Part shown: one piece after another, positions 34,744 to 42,052 of the stretch | How the letters are laid out: the number at the start of each line of letters is the position of its first letter | How positions within the stretch are numbered: position 1 is the stretch's first letter | Assembly: GCF_001418325.1 (NCBI RefSeq) | Contig: NZ_LIPN01000185.1 | Coordinates: 1 to 45,154 of the forward strand | DNA from: Streptomyces atriruber | GTDB lineage: Bacteria > Actinomycetota > Actinomycetes > Streptomycetales > Streptomycetaceae | DNA length: 45,154 bases | Direction: 5' to 3' | The notes under the pieces: generated by a model | Seen by the model: only the letters and a program-made list of their open reading frames with translations | The model's database searches: none | What the model was told of the DNA's origin: nothing | Made by a program: the position numbers and the translations under genes

Positions 34744-35634
34744 AAAAACGTCTTCCAGGGTGTGGCGTTCGACCGAGATGCGGTCCGGCATGACTCCGTG
34801 CTGCGCGCACCACGAGGTGACCGTGGCGAGCAGCTGCGGGTCGACCGTGCCGCTCACGCGGTAGGCGCCCGGGGTCAGTTCGGCCGCGGCGGAGTCCGGG
34901 GGCAGGGCCTTGAGGAGTGAGCCGACGTCCAGGCCGGGGCGGCCGGTGAAGCGCAGGGTGTTCTCGGCGCCGCCGCGGCAGAGCGTGTCGGGGCTGCCCT
35001 GGGCGATGACCTTGCCCGCGTCGACGATCGCGACGTCGTCGGAGAGCTCCTCGGCCTCGTCCATGTGGTGCGTGGTGAGGATGACGGAGACCCCGTCGCG
35101 GCGCAGATCGCGCACCAGCTCCCAGGTCGCCCGGCGCGCCTGCGGGTCGAGGCCCGCGGTCGGCTCGTCGAGGAAGACCAGCTCGGGCCTGCCGACCACG
35201 GCCATGGCGAGCGCCAGGCGCTGCTGCTGGCCGCCGGAGAGCCGCCGGTAGGTGGTGCGGCCGCAGCTGCCGAGGCCGAGGCGCTCGATGAGCTCGGGGA
35301 CGTCCAGCGGCCGGGCGTGGAGCTTGGCCACGTGGCGGAGCATCTCGTCGGCGCGGGCGCCGGAGTAGACGCCGCCGGACTGGAGCATCACGCCGACGCG
35401 GGGTCGCAGGGCCTCGGCCTGGCGGACCGGGTCGAGGCCGAGGACGCGGACGGTGCCGGAGTCCGGCTTCCGGTAGCCCTCGCAGGTCTCGATCGTGGTG
35501 GTCTTGCCCGCGCCGTTGGGGCCGAGGACGGCGGTGATACCGGCCCCTGCCGTCAGGTCGAGACCGTCCACCGCGGTCTTGGGTCCGTACCGCTTGACCA
35601 GATTCTCGATCTGGACGACGGGCTCGTTTCGCAT
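34711..35634 (-). CDS. ABC transporter ATP-binding protein (drug-exporter type)
   Basis: A 307-residue ATPase of the DrrA/CcmA-like class that powers the adjacent permease. Seen: Walker A 'GPNGAGKT' (about 39-46), Q-loop in 'VGVMLQSGGVYSG', signature 'RRLSGGQQQRLALAMAVVG', Walker B 'LVFLDEPTAGLDPQ', H-loop 'VILTTHHMDEAEELSDDVAIV', and a C-terminal domain ending 'RHTLEDVFLELTGKEL'. ATG 35634 lies eight bases after a minus-strand TAGACT (35648-35643), so the leader is nearly absent. Its stop overlaps the start of the first 31-codon frame. Divergent from the formate/nitrite-type channel gene. Confidence 0.95.
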   Translation of the reverse strand: MRNEPVVQIENLVKRYGPKTAVDGLDLTAGAGITAVLGPNGAGKTTTIETCEGYRKPDSGTVRVLGLDPVRQAEALRPRVGVMLQSGGVYSGARADEMLRHVAKLHARPLDVPELIERLGLGSCGRTTYRRLSGGQQQRLALAMAVVGRPELVFLDEPTAGLDPQARRATWELVRDLRRDGVSVILTTHHMDEAEELSDDVAIVDAGKVIAQGSPDTLCRGGAENTLRFTGRPGLDVGSLLKALPPDSAAAELTPGAYRVSGTVDPQLLATVTSWCAQHGVMPDRISVERHTLEDVFLELTGKELRS

Positions 35635-35733
35635 GGTGAGCCAGTCTAGGGACGGGCCCGAAGTCCCGGACGCGCGGGGCGGCGGTCCCCTTGCCAGGGA
35701 CCTTTTCCGTCCTTACGCGCACGAATCGGGACC

Positions 35734-35739
35734 TAGCGT
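35734..35739 (+). promoter_or_regulatory. Candidate -10 for a leaderless channel-gene transcript
   Basis: TAGCGT six bases before GTG 35746, no Shine-Dalgarno. The opposite strand of the same 111-bp gap has the ATPase -10 candidate TAGACT (35648-35643). Confidence 0.45.
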
Positions 35740-35745
35740 CGATGC

Positions 35746-36525
35746 GTGACCAGCATCGCGGAGAACGTCGAGGAGACATCCGAGCAGGCGGCGCACAAGG
35801 CGCACGACCTCCGAAGCGCTCCGCGCTACTTCGTCTCGGCGGTGCTCGCGGGCGCGTACATCGGGGTGGGCGAGGTGCTGCTCCTGGTGGCGGTGTCGCC
35901 GTTCGTGGCGGCGGGCTCGTCGGCGGTGCGGCTCCTCGAAGGAGCGGTCTTCCCGATCGCGCTGACGATCGTGATGTTCGCGGGAGCCCAGCTCTTCACC
36001 AGCAATGTGATGGTGATGCTGATCGGGGCGCTGACGGGGCGCACGGGCGCGCGGGACCTGGTGGGCAGCTGGGGGCTCTCGCTGGCCGGGAACCTCGTCG
36101 GCGCCTTCGTCTTCGGCGCCATGGTGCAGGCGTCGGGCGTGACGTCGGCGCCGTCCGCGCGGGCGATGCTCGCCGACATGGTGCGGGGCAAGGAGGCGCT
36201 GGACGGCGGTCAGCTCTTCTGGCGTGCGGTGCTCTGCAACTTCCTGGTCTGCCTGGCGATCTGGATGTTCTACCGGGCCGAGGGCGACGGCGCGAAGATC
36301 TTCGTGCTGTGGATACCGGTCCTGGTGTTCGTCGCGGTCGGCTTCGAGCACTGCGTGGCGAACATGGCGCTGTTCGCCCTCGCCATCCTGGACGGCGGCG
36401 CGGGCTTCGCCGACCTGGGCAGGAACCTGCTGTTCACGGTGGCGGGGAACGTGGTCGGGGGCGGTCTGCTCGTCGCGGGCTCCTACTGGTTCATGGGCCG
36501 TCCAGAGCGTGCGGAAGACCTCTAG
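35746..36525 (+). CDS. Formate/nitrite transporter family channel
   Basis: A 259-residue FNT-family (FocA/NirC) pentameric channel subunit for small monovalent anions. Six transmembrane helices: 'YFVSAVLAGAYIGVGEVLLLVAVS', 'FPIALTIVMFAGAQLFTSNVMVMLIGALTG' (the conserved FTSN, where FocA has FTGN), 'WGLSLAGNLVGAFVFGAMV', 'LFWRAVLCNFLVCLAIWMFYR', 'VLWIPVLVFVAVGFEHCVANMALFALAIL' (FEHCVANM with the gating His), and 'LLFTVAGNVVGGGLLVAGSYWFM'. The soluble N-terminus (about 25 residues) is typical. GTG start, probably leaderless. No formate or nitrite enzyme is adjacent, so the substrate is open. Its TAG stop is within the downstream hairpin. Confidence 0.92.
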   Translation: MTSIAENVEETSEQAAHKAHDLRSAPRYFVSAVLAGAYIGVGEVLLLVAVSPFVAAGSSAVRLLEGAVFPIALTIVMFAGAQLFTSNVMVMLIGALTGRTGARDLVGSWGLSLAGNLVGAFVFGAMVQASGVTSAPSARAMLADMVRGKEALDGGQLFWRAVLCNFLVCLAIWMFYRAEGDGAKIFVLWIPVLVFVAVGFEHCVANMALFALAILDGGAGFADLGRNLLFTVAGNVVGGGLLVAGSYWFMGRPERAEDL

Positions 36526-36551
36526 GGCCTGCCCGGCGGATCAGGCCCTAG
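36522..36551. terminator. Bidirectional hairpin holding both convergent stop codons
   Basis: CTAGGGCCTG (36522-36531) pairs perfectly with CAGGCCCTAG (36542-36551), 10-base loop. The left arm holds the TAG of the channel gene (36523-36525) and the right arm the TAG of the acetyltransferase gene (36548-36550 on the minus strand). Confidence 0.7.
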
Positions 36552-37339
36552 GCGGGCGACGCCAGCCACCGCTCGGCGTACGCGACGGCGTCGGCAACCG
36601 GGAACAGCCGCGATTCGGCGGCGCCCACGCGGCCTCGTACGACCTCAGTGTCCCGCTCGAAGGCCGCGCCGAGCTCCGCGAAGCGGTCGCTCGGGAACGC
36701 GGGTTCCCGCACGGTCGTCCACTGGCGTCCCTGGGGCGTCATGACCGCGAAGGAGTTCTCGGCCTCGGGGCCCGGGATGCGGTACTGGGCCAGGTGGAAG
36801 GCGGTGCAGGAGTCGTAGCCCGCGCCGAGCAGCAGGACGCGGGCGCCCGCCTTCTCCAGGTGTGCCAGCGGGCTGCGCTCGCCGAAGCTGGAGGTGCGGG
36901 CGTGCCCGGCGGTGATCGTGGCGGCGGCGGGGCCGAGCGCCGCGAAGGACGCGTGCGGGTGGGTGCTGCGCAGGGCGCCCGGCCAGGTGCGCACGGCTTC
37001 GGGGACGACGCCGACGCCGAAGGAGGGCGAGGTCAGCGGGTCGTACGCGGGCATCGACGCGCGCAGCACCGGCCACCATTCCTCGGGCACGGGCGGGTTC
37101 TGCCACGCCGAGGGCTCGGAGTTGTCACCGGTGTGGGTGGGGACCACCAGCGTGCCGTCGGGGCCGAGTGCGTCGAGGAGCGCCTGGACGAGTGCGACCA
37201 CACCGCCGCTGACCCAGCCGAGCGAGCTGAGCGAGGTGTGCGCGAGGAGCGTCTCGCCGGGGCGCACGCCGAGCTTCAGGAGCTCGTCCGTGAGCGACTC
37301 GCGCGTGCACAAAGGGCCGGTCGGAGGGGGTGTCGGCAT
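36548..37339 (-). CDS. AAC(3)-family N-acetyltransferase
   Basis: A 263-residue member of the Antibiotic_NAT (AAC(3)/YokD/FrbF) family, which uses acetyl-CoA. Seen: 'LAHTSLSSLGWVSGGVVALVQALLDALGPDGTLVVPTHTGDNSEPSAWQNPPVPEEWWPVLRASMPAYDPLTSPSFGVGVVPEAVRTWPGALRSTHPHASFAALG', a run diagnostic for the family, with the catalytic His region at 'STHPHASFAALG' and 'LGAGYDSCTAFHLAQY'. Length normal. It is a chromosomal, conserved neighbour of the suf operon with host-like codon use, so it is not evidence of acquired resistance; its natural acceptor is unknown. ATG 37339 has no strong ribosome binding site; a palindrome lies four bases upstream. Confidence 0.92.
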   Translation of the reverse strand: MPTPPPTGPLCTRESLTDELLKLGVRPGETLLAHTSLSSLGWVSGGVVALVQALLDALGPDGTLVVPTHTGDNSEPSAWQNPPVPEEWWPVLRASMPAYDPLTSPSFGVGVVPEAVRTWPGALRSTHPHASFAALGPAAATITAGHARTSSFGERSPLAHLEKAGARVLLLGAGYDSCTAFHLAQYRIPGPEAENSFAVMTPQGRQWTTVREPAFPSDRFAELGAAFERDTEVVRGRVGAAESRLFPVADAVAYAERWLASPA

Positions 37340-37342
37340 GGT

Positions 37343-37357
37343 CGGGAAGTCTTCCCG
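37343..37357. promoter_or_regulatory. 15-bp palindrome at the acetyltransferase start
   Basis: CGGGAAG-T-CTTCCCG, perfect arms, beginning four bases upstream of the ATG on the minus strand. It covers where a ribosome binding site should be, so it may be an operator or a translation-blocking hairpin. Confidence 0.45.
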
Positions 37358-37413
37358 AAGAGACTCGGAAGCGCCACCGAATTGATCGATCAGTGATCGT
37401 TTCCGCAGGTCAG

Positions 37414-37429
37414 CTTAGGTATGCCTAAG
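37414..37429. promoter_or_regulatory. Iron-box-like palindrome upstream of sufR
   Basis: CTTAGG-TATG-CCTAAG. TTAGG-N4-CCTAA matches the inner repeat spacing of the actinobacterial IdeR/DmdR iron box (TTAGGTTAGGCTAACCTAA), though the outer TTAGG is absent. It lies between the divergent acetyltransferase and suf promoters. Iron-dependent control of suf is plausible; binding is inferred. Confidence 0.45.
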
Positions 37430-37464
37430 TGATGCAGCGCACCGTCCGGTGATCGGGGCGCGGG

Positions 37465-37501
37465 TTGTCAGGCTCTGAGGAATTACGCAACAATGGCGTT
37501 G
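37465..37501 (+). promoter_or_regulatory. suf promoter with SufR operator CAAC-N6-GTTG
   Basis: TTGTCA (37465-37470), 18-bp spacer, AACAAT (37489-37494), then six bases to GTG 37501: a leaderless promoter. CAAC (37488-37491), N6, GTTG (37498-37501) overlaps the -10 and the first base of the start codon. As I recall, CAAC-N6-GTTG is the 14-bp site reported for SufR of Streptomyces avermitilis, so holo-SufR should block its own operon here. Confidence 0.75.
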
Positions 37502-38253
37502 TGAAAAACGTTGGCGAGGCTCCGCAGGAGGAACTCGCGGCAGGGTCGCGCTCGGATCGCTCGACGCGCAACCGTGTCGCGCGGTCCATCCTGGACCACG
37601 GCCCGTCCACCGTCGCCGACCTCGCCAAGCGCCTCGGCCTCACCCAGGCGGCCGTCCGCAGGCACCTCGACGCCCTCGCCCACGAGAACGTGGTCGAGCC
37701 CCGCGAACAGCGGGTGTACGGCGCCAGGACCCGGGGCCGCCCCGCCAAGGTCTTCGCCCTGACCGACTGCGGGCGCGACGCCTTCGACCAGTCGTACGAC
37801 AAGCTGGCCGCGGAAGCGCTCCGGTGGATCACCGAGCACCACGGCGAGGGGGCCGTCGTCGACTTCGCCCGGGCGAGGATCGTCGCCCAGGCCGAGACGT
37901 ACAAGCGGGCGATGGACGCCGCGCCCCCCGAACGGCGCACCGAGGCTCTGGCGAAGGCGTTGACCGCGGACGGGTACGCTGCTACGGCGCGCAGCGCACC
38001 GGTCGGCGAACAGCTCTGCCAGCACCACTGCCCGGTCGCCCATGTCGCGGAACAGTTTCCGCAGCTCTGCGAGGCGGAGACGGAGATGTTCTCCGAGCTC
38101 CTCGGCACGCATGTGCAGCGCCTCGCCACCATCGCCCACGGAGACGGCGTCTGTACGACGTTCATCCCGCGAAGCGGCGGCAGCGGCAGCAGCAGTACCA
38201 AACGGACCACCACACCAGCATCAGCAAGCACGGCCGGGAGGAACCCCGCATGA
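37501..38253 (+). CDS. sufR: Fe-S cluster-sensing repressor SufR
   Basis: DeoR/MarR-like winged-helix repressor that senses cluster demand through its own [4Fe-4S] cluster. 250 residues from GTG 37501. Seen: wHTH '[74 protein letters not shown]' (about 23-95), then a regulatory domain whose cluster-binding Cys are in '[24 protein letters not shown]' (C-x3-C-x12-C) with a further Cys in 'GDGVCTTF'. The last 30 residues are Ser/Thr-rich and disordered. Start chosen by leaderless promoter geometry; in-frame upstream starts would fall in the operator. Stop overlaps sufB (ATGA). Confidence 0.93.
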   Translation: MKNVGEAPQEELAAGSRSDRSTRNRVARSILDHGPSTVADLAKRLGLTQAAVRRHLDALAHENVVEPREQRVYGARTRGRPAKVFALTDCGRDAFDQSYDKLAAEALRWITEHHGEGAVVDFARARIVAQAETYKRAMDAAPPERRTEALAKALTADGYAATARSAPVGEQLCQHHCPVAHVAEQFPQLCEAETEMFSELLGTHVQRLATIAHGDGVCTTFIPRSGGSGSSSTKRTTTPASASTAGRNPA

Positions 38254-39671
38254 CGCTCCCCACGGAGACTGCCCACCCCGAACTCGAGGGTCTGGGCAAC
38301 TACGAATACGGCTGGGCCGACTCCGACGCCGCCGGTGCCTCTGCCAAGCGCGGCATCAACGAGGACGTCGTCCGCGACATCTCCGCGAAGAAGAACGAGC
38401 CGGAGTGGATGACCAAGCTCCGCCTCAAGGGCCTGCGCCTCTTCGACAAGAAGCCCATGCCGAACTGGGGCTCGGACCTCACGGGCATCGACTTCGACAA
38501 CATCAAGTACTTCGTGCGCTCCACGGAGAAGCAGGCGGAGTCCTGGGAGGACCTGCCCGAGGACATCAAGAACACGTACGACAAGCTCGGCATCCCCGAG
38601 GCGGAGAAGCAGCGCCTCGTCGCCGGTGTCGCGGCCCAGTACGAGTCCGAGGTCGTCTACCACCAGATCCGCGAGGACCTGGAGGAGCAGGGCGTCATCT
38701 TCCTGGACACCGACACGGCGCTGAAGGAGCACCCGGAGCTCTTCAAGGAGTACTTCGGAACCGTCATCCCCGTCGGTGACAACAAGTTCGCCTCGCTGAA
38801 CAGCGCCGTCTGGTCCGGTGGCTCGTTCATCTACGTCCCCAAGGGCGTGCACGTCGAGATCCCGCTCCAGGCCTACTTCCGCATCAACACGGAGAACATG
38901 GGTCAGTTCGAGCGGACCCTGATCATCGTGGACGAGGACGCCTACGTTCACTACGTCGAGGGCTGCACCGCGCCGATCTACAAGTCGGACTCGCTGCACT
39001 CCGCCGTGGTCGAGATCATCGTGAAGAAGGGCGGCCGCTGCCGCTACACGACGATCCAGAACTGGTCGAACAACGTCTACAACCTGGTCACCAAGCGCGC
39101 CGTGGCGTACGAGGGCGCGACCATGGAGTGGATCGACGGCAACATCGGCTCCAAGGTGACGATGAAGTACCCCGCCGTCTACCTCATGGGCGAGCACGCC
39201 AAGGGCGAGACCCTGTCCATCGCCTTCGCGGGCGAGGGCCAGCACCAGGACGCCGGCTCCAAGATGGTCCACATGGCACCGAACACGTCCTCCAACATCG
39301 TCTCCAAGTCGGTGGCGCGCGGCGGCGGTCGTACGTCGTACCGCGGCCTCGTCGAGATCGGTGAGGGTGCCGCCGGATCGAAGTCGAACGTGCTGTGCGA
39401 CGCGCTGCTCGTCGACACGATCTCGCGGTCGGACACCTACCCCTACGTCGACGTCCGCGAGGACGACGTCTCCATGGGCCACGAGGCCACCGTCTCCAAG
39501 GTCTCCGACGACCAGCTCTTCTACCTGATGAGCCGCGGCATGACGGAGTTCGAGGCCATGGCGATGATCGTGCGCGGCTTCGTCGAGCCGATCGCCAAGG
39601 AGCTGCCCATGGAGTACGCCCTGGAGCTGAACCGGCTGATCGAGCTGCAGATGGAGGGTTCGGTCGGTTAA
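38250..39671 (+). CDS. sufB: Fe-S cluster scaffold subunit SufB
   Basis: Scaffold of the SufBCD complex, which builds Fe-S clusters in the cytoplasm. 473 residues, very conserved. Seen: '[13 protein letters not shown]', '[43 protein letters not shown]', '[22 protein letters not shown]', '[28 protein letters not shown]', the Cys in '[22 protein letters not shown]', and the C-terminal '[45 protein letters not shown]'. ATG has GGGAGGAA before it and an ATGA overlap with sufR. A hairpin follows before sufD. Confidence 0.98.
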   Translation: MTLPTETAHPELEGLGNYEYGWADSDAAGASAKRGINEDVVRDISAKKNEPEWMTKLRLKGLRLFDKKPMPNWGSDLTGIDFDNIKYFVRSTEKQAESWEDLPEDIKNTYDKLGIPEAEKQRLVAGVAAQYESEVVYHQIREDLEEQGVIFLDTDTALKEHPELFKEYFGTVIPVGDNKFASLNSAVWSGGSFIYVPKGVHVEIPLQAYFRINTENMGQFERTLIIVDEDAYVHYVEGCTAPIYKSDSLHSAVVEIIVKKGGRCRYTTIQNWSNNVYNLVTKRAVAYEGATMEWIDGNIGSKVTMKYPAVYLMGEHAKGETLSIAFAGEGQHQDAGSKMVHMAPNTSSNIVSKSVARGGGRTSYRGLVEIGEGAAGSKSNVLCDALLVDTISRSDTYPYVDVREDDVSMGHEATVSKVSDDQLFYLMSRGMTEFEAMAMIVRGFVEPIAKELPMEYALELNRLIELQMEGSVG

Positions 39672-39672
39672 C

Positions 39673-39692
39673 ACCGGCCGGTCCCGGCCGGT
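39673..39692 (+). promoter_or_regulatory. Intercistronic hairpin between sufB and sufD
   Basis: ACCGGCCGG (39673-39681) and CCGGCCGGT (39684-39692), with a further CCGGCCGGG at 39699-39707 able to form an alternative stem. The suf genes otherwise nearly touch, so this 86-bp gap may be a processing or attenuation site that raises sufB relative to sufD. Confidence 0.5.
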
Positions 39693-39757
39693 CGAGCGCC
39701 GGCCGGGCCTCCGCAGCTACTGACTTCTTTACGCAGAGAGAGAGCACGACGACAGCC

Positions 39758-40939
39758 ATGGCTGAGGCTCAGAACATCCCGGTGGGATCGACCACCGCAG
39801 GATCGATCGCGGTGGCCGCCGAGTCCACCGTCGCGACCCGCATGAGCGCGCCCCCGTCCTTCGACGTGGACAGCTTCCCGGTGCCGCACGGCCGCGAGGA
39901 GGAGTGGCGGTTCACGCCGCTGGAGCGCCTGCGCGGGCTGCACGACGGCACCGCGGTCGCCGACGGCGGCATCCGCGTCGAGGTGAGTGCCCCCGAGGGC
40001 GTCACCCAGGAGACCGTCGGCCGGGACGACGCGCGCGTCGGCAAGGCGGGCAAGCCCGTCGACCGCATCGCCGCGCAGGCCTACTCGTCCTTCGAGAAGG
40101 CCTCGATCGTGACCGTCCCCAAGGAGACGGTGCTCACCGAGCCGATCCGCATCGCCGTGCACGGCGAGGGCGGCACCGCCTTCGCGCACCAGGTCATCGA
40201 GCTCGGCGCGTTCGCCGAGGCCCTGGTCGTCATCGACCACACCGGTGACGCCGTGCTCGCCGCCAACGTCGACTTCGTCGTCGGCGACGGCGCCAAGCTC
40301 ACCGTCGTCTCCGTCCAGGACTGGGACGACAAGGCGGTGCACGTCGCCCAGCACAACGCGCTGGTCGGCCGCGACGCCTCCTTCAAGTCCGTGGTCGTCA
40401 CCTTCGGCGGCGACCTGGTCCGCCTGCACCCGCGCGTCAACTACGCGGGCACCGGCGGCGAGGCCGAGCTCTTCGGCCTCTACATCACCGACGCCGGCCA
40501 GCACCAGGAGCACCGCCTCCTGGTCGACCACAACACCCCGCACTGCAAGTCCAACGTCGTCTACAAGGGCGCGCTCCAGGGCGACGACGCGCACGCGGTG
40601 TGGATCGGCGACGTCCTCATCGAGGCCGCCGCCGAGGGCACGGACACGTACGAGATGAACCGCAACCTCGTGCTGACCGATGGCGCCCGGGTCGACTCGG
40701 TGCCGAACCTCGAGATCGAGACCGGCGAGATCGTCGGCGCGGGCCACGCCTCGGCGACCGGCCGCTTCGACGACGAGCAGCTCTTCTACCTGCAGTCGCG
40801 CGGCATCCCGGAGGAGGAGGCCCGCCGCCTCGTCGTCCGTGGCTTCTTCGCCGAGCTGGTCCAGCAGATCGGCCTGCCCGACGTCGAGGAGCGCCTCATC
40901 GCGAAGATCGAAGAGGAGCTGGAGGCGACCGTCGCATGA
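39758..40939 (+). CDS. sufD: Fe-S cluster assembly protein SufD
   Basis: Second scaffold-like subunit of SufBCD. 393 residues. Seen: 'FPVPHGREEEWRFTPLERLRGLHDG' (the SufD N-terminal 'PxxxxExWRxTPL' motif), the beta-helix core 'FAHQVIELGAFAEALVVIDHTGDA', 'LFGLYITDAGQHQEHRLLVDHNTPHCKSNVVYKGALQGDDAHAVWIGDVLI', and 'LEIETGEIVGAGHASATGRFDDEQLFYLQSRGIPEEEARRLVVRGFFAELV' with the conserved HASATG. ATG 39758 is preceded by the purine-rich GCAGAGAGAGAGC. Stop overlaps the Rieske gene (ATGA). Confidence 0.96.
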   Translation: MAEAQNIPVGSTTAGSIAVAAESTVATRMSAPPSFDVDSFPVPHGREEEWRFTPLERLRGLHDGTAVADGGIRVEVSAPEGVTQETVGRDDARVGKAGKPVDRIAAQAYSSFEKASIVTVPKETVLTEPIRIAVHGEGGTAFAHQVIELGAFAEALVVIDHTGDAVLAANVDFVVGDGAKLTVVSVQDWDDKAVHVAQHNALVGRDASFKSVVVTFGGDLVRLHPRVNYAGTGGEAELFGLYITDAGQHQEHRLLVDHNTPHCKSNVVYKGALQGDDAHAVWIGDVLIEAAAEGTDTYEMNRNLVLTDGARVDSVPNLEIETGEIVGAGHASATGRFDDEQLFYLQSRGIPEEEARRLVVRGFFAELVQQIGLPDVEERLIAKIEEELEATVA

Positions 40940-41280
40940 GCCTCGACCAAGCCCGCTTCGTTCGGGCCTGCGGACTGAGCGAGCTGGAGGAGGACACCCC
41001 GAAGCGGGTGGAACTCGACGGCACGCCGGTCTCGGTCGTCCACACCGAGGGCGAGGTGTACGCGATTCACGACATCTGCTCGCACGCGAACGTCTCCCTC
41101 TCCGAGGGCGAGGTGGAGGACTGTCAGATCGAGTGCTGGCTGCACGGCTCCAGCTTCGACCTCCGCACCGGCAAGCCGTCCGGCCTTCCCGCGACGCGCC
41201 CCGTCCCCGTATACCCCGTAAAGATCGAAGGGGGCGATGTACTCGTTGACGTACACGCCTCCCTTTCCCAGGAGTCCTGA
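40936..41280 (+). CDS. Rieske-type ferredoxin of the suf operon
   Basis: A 114-residue soluble [2Fe-2S] Rieske protein of the NirD/BphF type. Cluster ligands 'ICSHANVSLSEGEVEDCQIECWLHGSSFDLRTGKPSG': C-x-H ... C-x2-H; the extra Cys pair of bc1 Rieske proteins is absent, so it is of the low-potential type. No signal peptide. It is cotranscribed and coupled by ATGA to sufD, and 7 bp from sufC. This gene is a constant part of actinobacterial suf operons and may deliver electrons for cluster assembly, but its role is not settled. Confidence 0.92.
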   Translation: MSLDQARFVRACGLSELEEDTPKRVELDGTPVSVVHTEGEVYAIHDICSHANVSLSEGEVEDCQIECWLHGSSFDLRTGKPSGLPATRPVPVYPVKIEGGDVLVDVHASLSQES

Positions 41281-41287
41281 GGCACCC

Positions 41288-42052
41288 ATGGCAACGCTTG
41301 AAATCAAGGACCTGCACGTCACCGTCGAGGCCGACAACGCCACGAAGGAGATCCTCAAGGGCGTCGACCTGACCGTGAAGCAGGGCGAGACCCACGCCAT
41401 CATGGGCCCGAACGGCTCCGGCAAGTCGACGCTCGCCTACTCGGTCGCGGGTCACCCCAAGTACACGATCACCCAGGGCAGCGTGACCCTCGACGGCGAG
41501 GACGTCCTGGAGATGTCCGTCGACGAGCGCGCCCGCGCCGGCATGTTCCTGGCCATGCAGTACCCGGTCGAGGTCCCCGGCGTCTCGGTCTCCAACTTCC
41601 TGCGCACGTCGGCGACGGCGATCCGCGGCGAGGCCCCCAAGCTGCGCACCTGGGTGAAGGAGGTCAAGTCCGCGATGGAGCAGCTCCAGATGGACCCGGC
41701 CTTCGCCGAGCGCAACGTGAACGAGGGCTTCTCCGGCGGTGAGAAGAAGCGCCACGAGATCCTGCAGATGGAGCTCCTCAAGCCGAAGATCGCGATCCTC
41801 GACGAGACGGACTCCGGTCTGGACGTCGACGCGCTGCGCCAGGTCTCGGACGGCGTCAACCGCGTCCGCGAGACGGGCGAGGTCGGCACCCTCCTCATCA
41901 CGCACTACACGCGCATCCTGCGCTACATCAAGCCCGACTTCGTGCACGTCTTCGCGAACGGCCGCATCGCCGAGTCCGGCGGCGCCGAGCTCGCCGACAA
42001 GCTGGAGGCCGAGGGCTACGAGGCCTACACGAAGGGTGGCGCATCCGCGTGA
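41288..42052 (+). CDS. sufC: Fe-S cluster assembly ATPase SufC
   Basis: ABC-type ATPase of SufBCD. 254 residues. Seen: 'LEIKDLHVTVE', Walker A 'MGPNGSGKSTLAYSVAGHP', 'GMFLAMQYPVEVPGVSVSNFLR' (Q-loop), signature 'NEGFSGGEKKRHEILQM', Walker B 'IAILDETDSGLDVDAL', H-loop 'TLLITHYTRILRYIKPDFVHVFANGRI'. All catalytic elements are intact. ATG 41288 follows GAGG and is 7 bp beyond the Rieske stop. Its stop overlaps the GTG of sufS (GTGA). Confidence 0.97.
   Translation: MATLEIKDLHVTVEADNATKEILKGVDLTVKQGETHAIMGPNGSGKSTLAYSVAGHPKYTITQGSVTLDGEDVLEMSVDERARAGMFLAMQYPVEVPGVSVSNFLRTSATAIRGEAPKLRTWVKEVKSAMEQLQMDPAFAERNVNEGFSGGEKKRHEILQMELLKPKIAILDETDSGLDVDALRQVSDGVNRVRETGEVGTLLITHYTRILRYIKPDFVHVFANGRIAESGGAELADKLEAEGYEAYTKGGASA

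Noticed and set aside
36548..37339. Acquired aminoglycoside resistance gene
   Set aside because: Family similarity is clear, but there are no mobile elements, base composition matches the host and the location next to suf is the normal chromosomal one.
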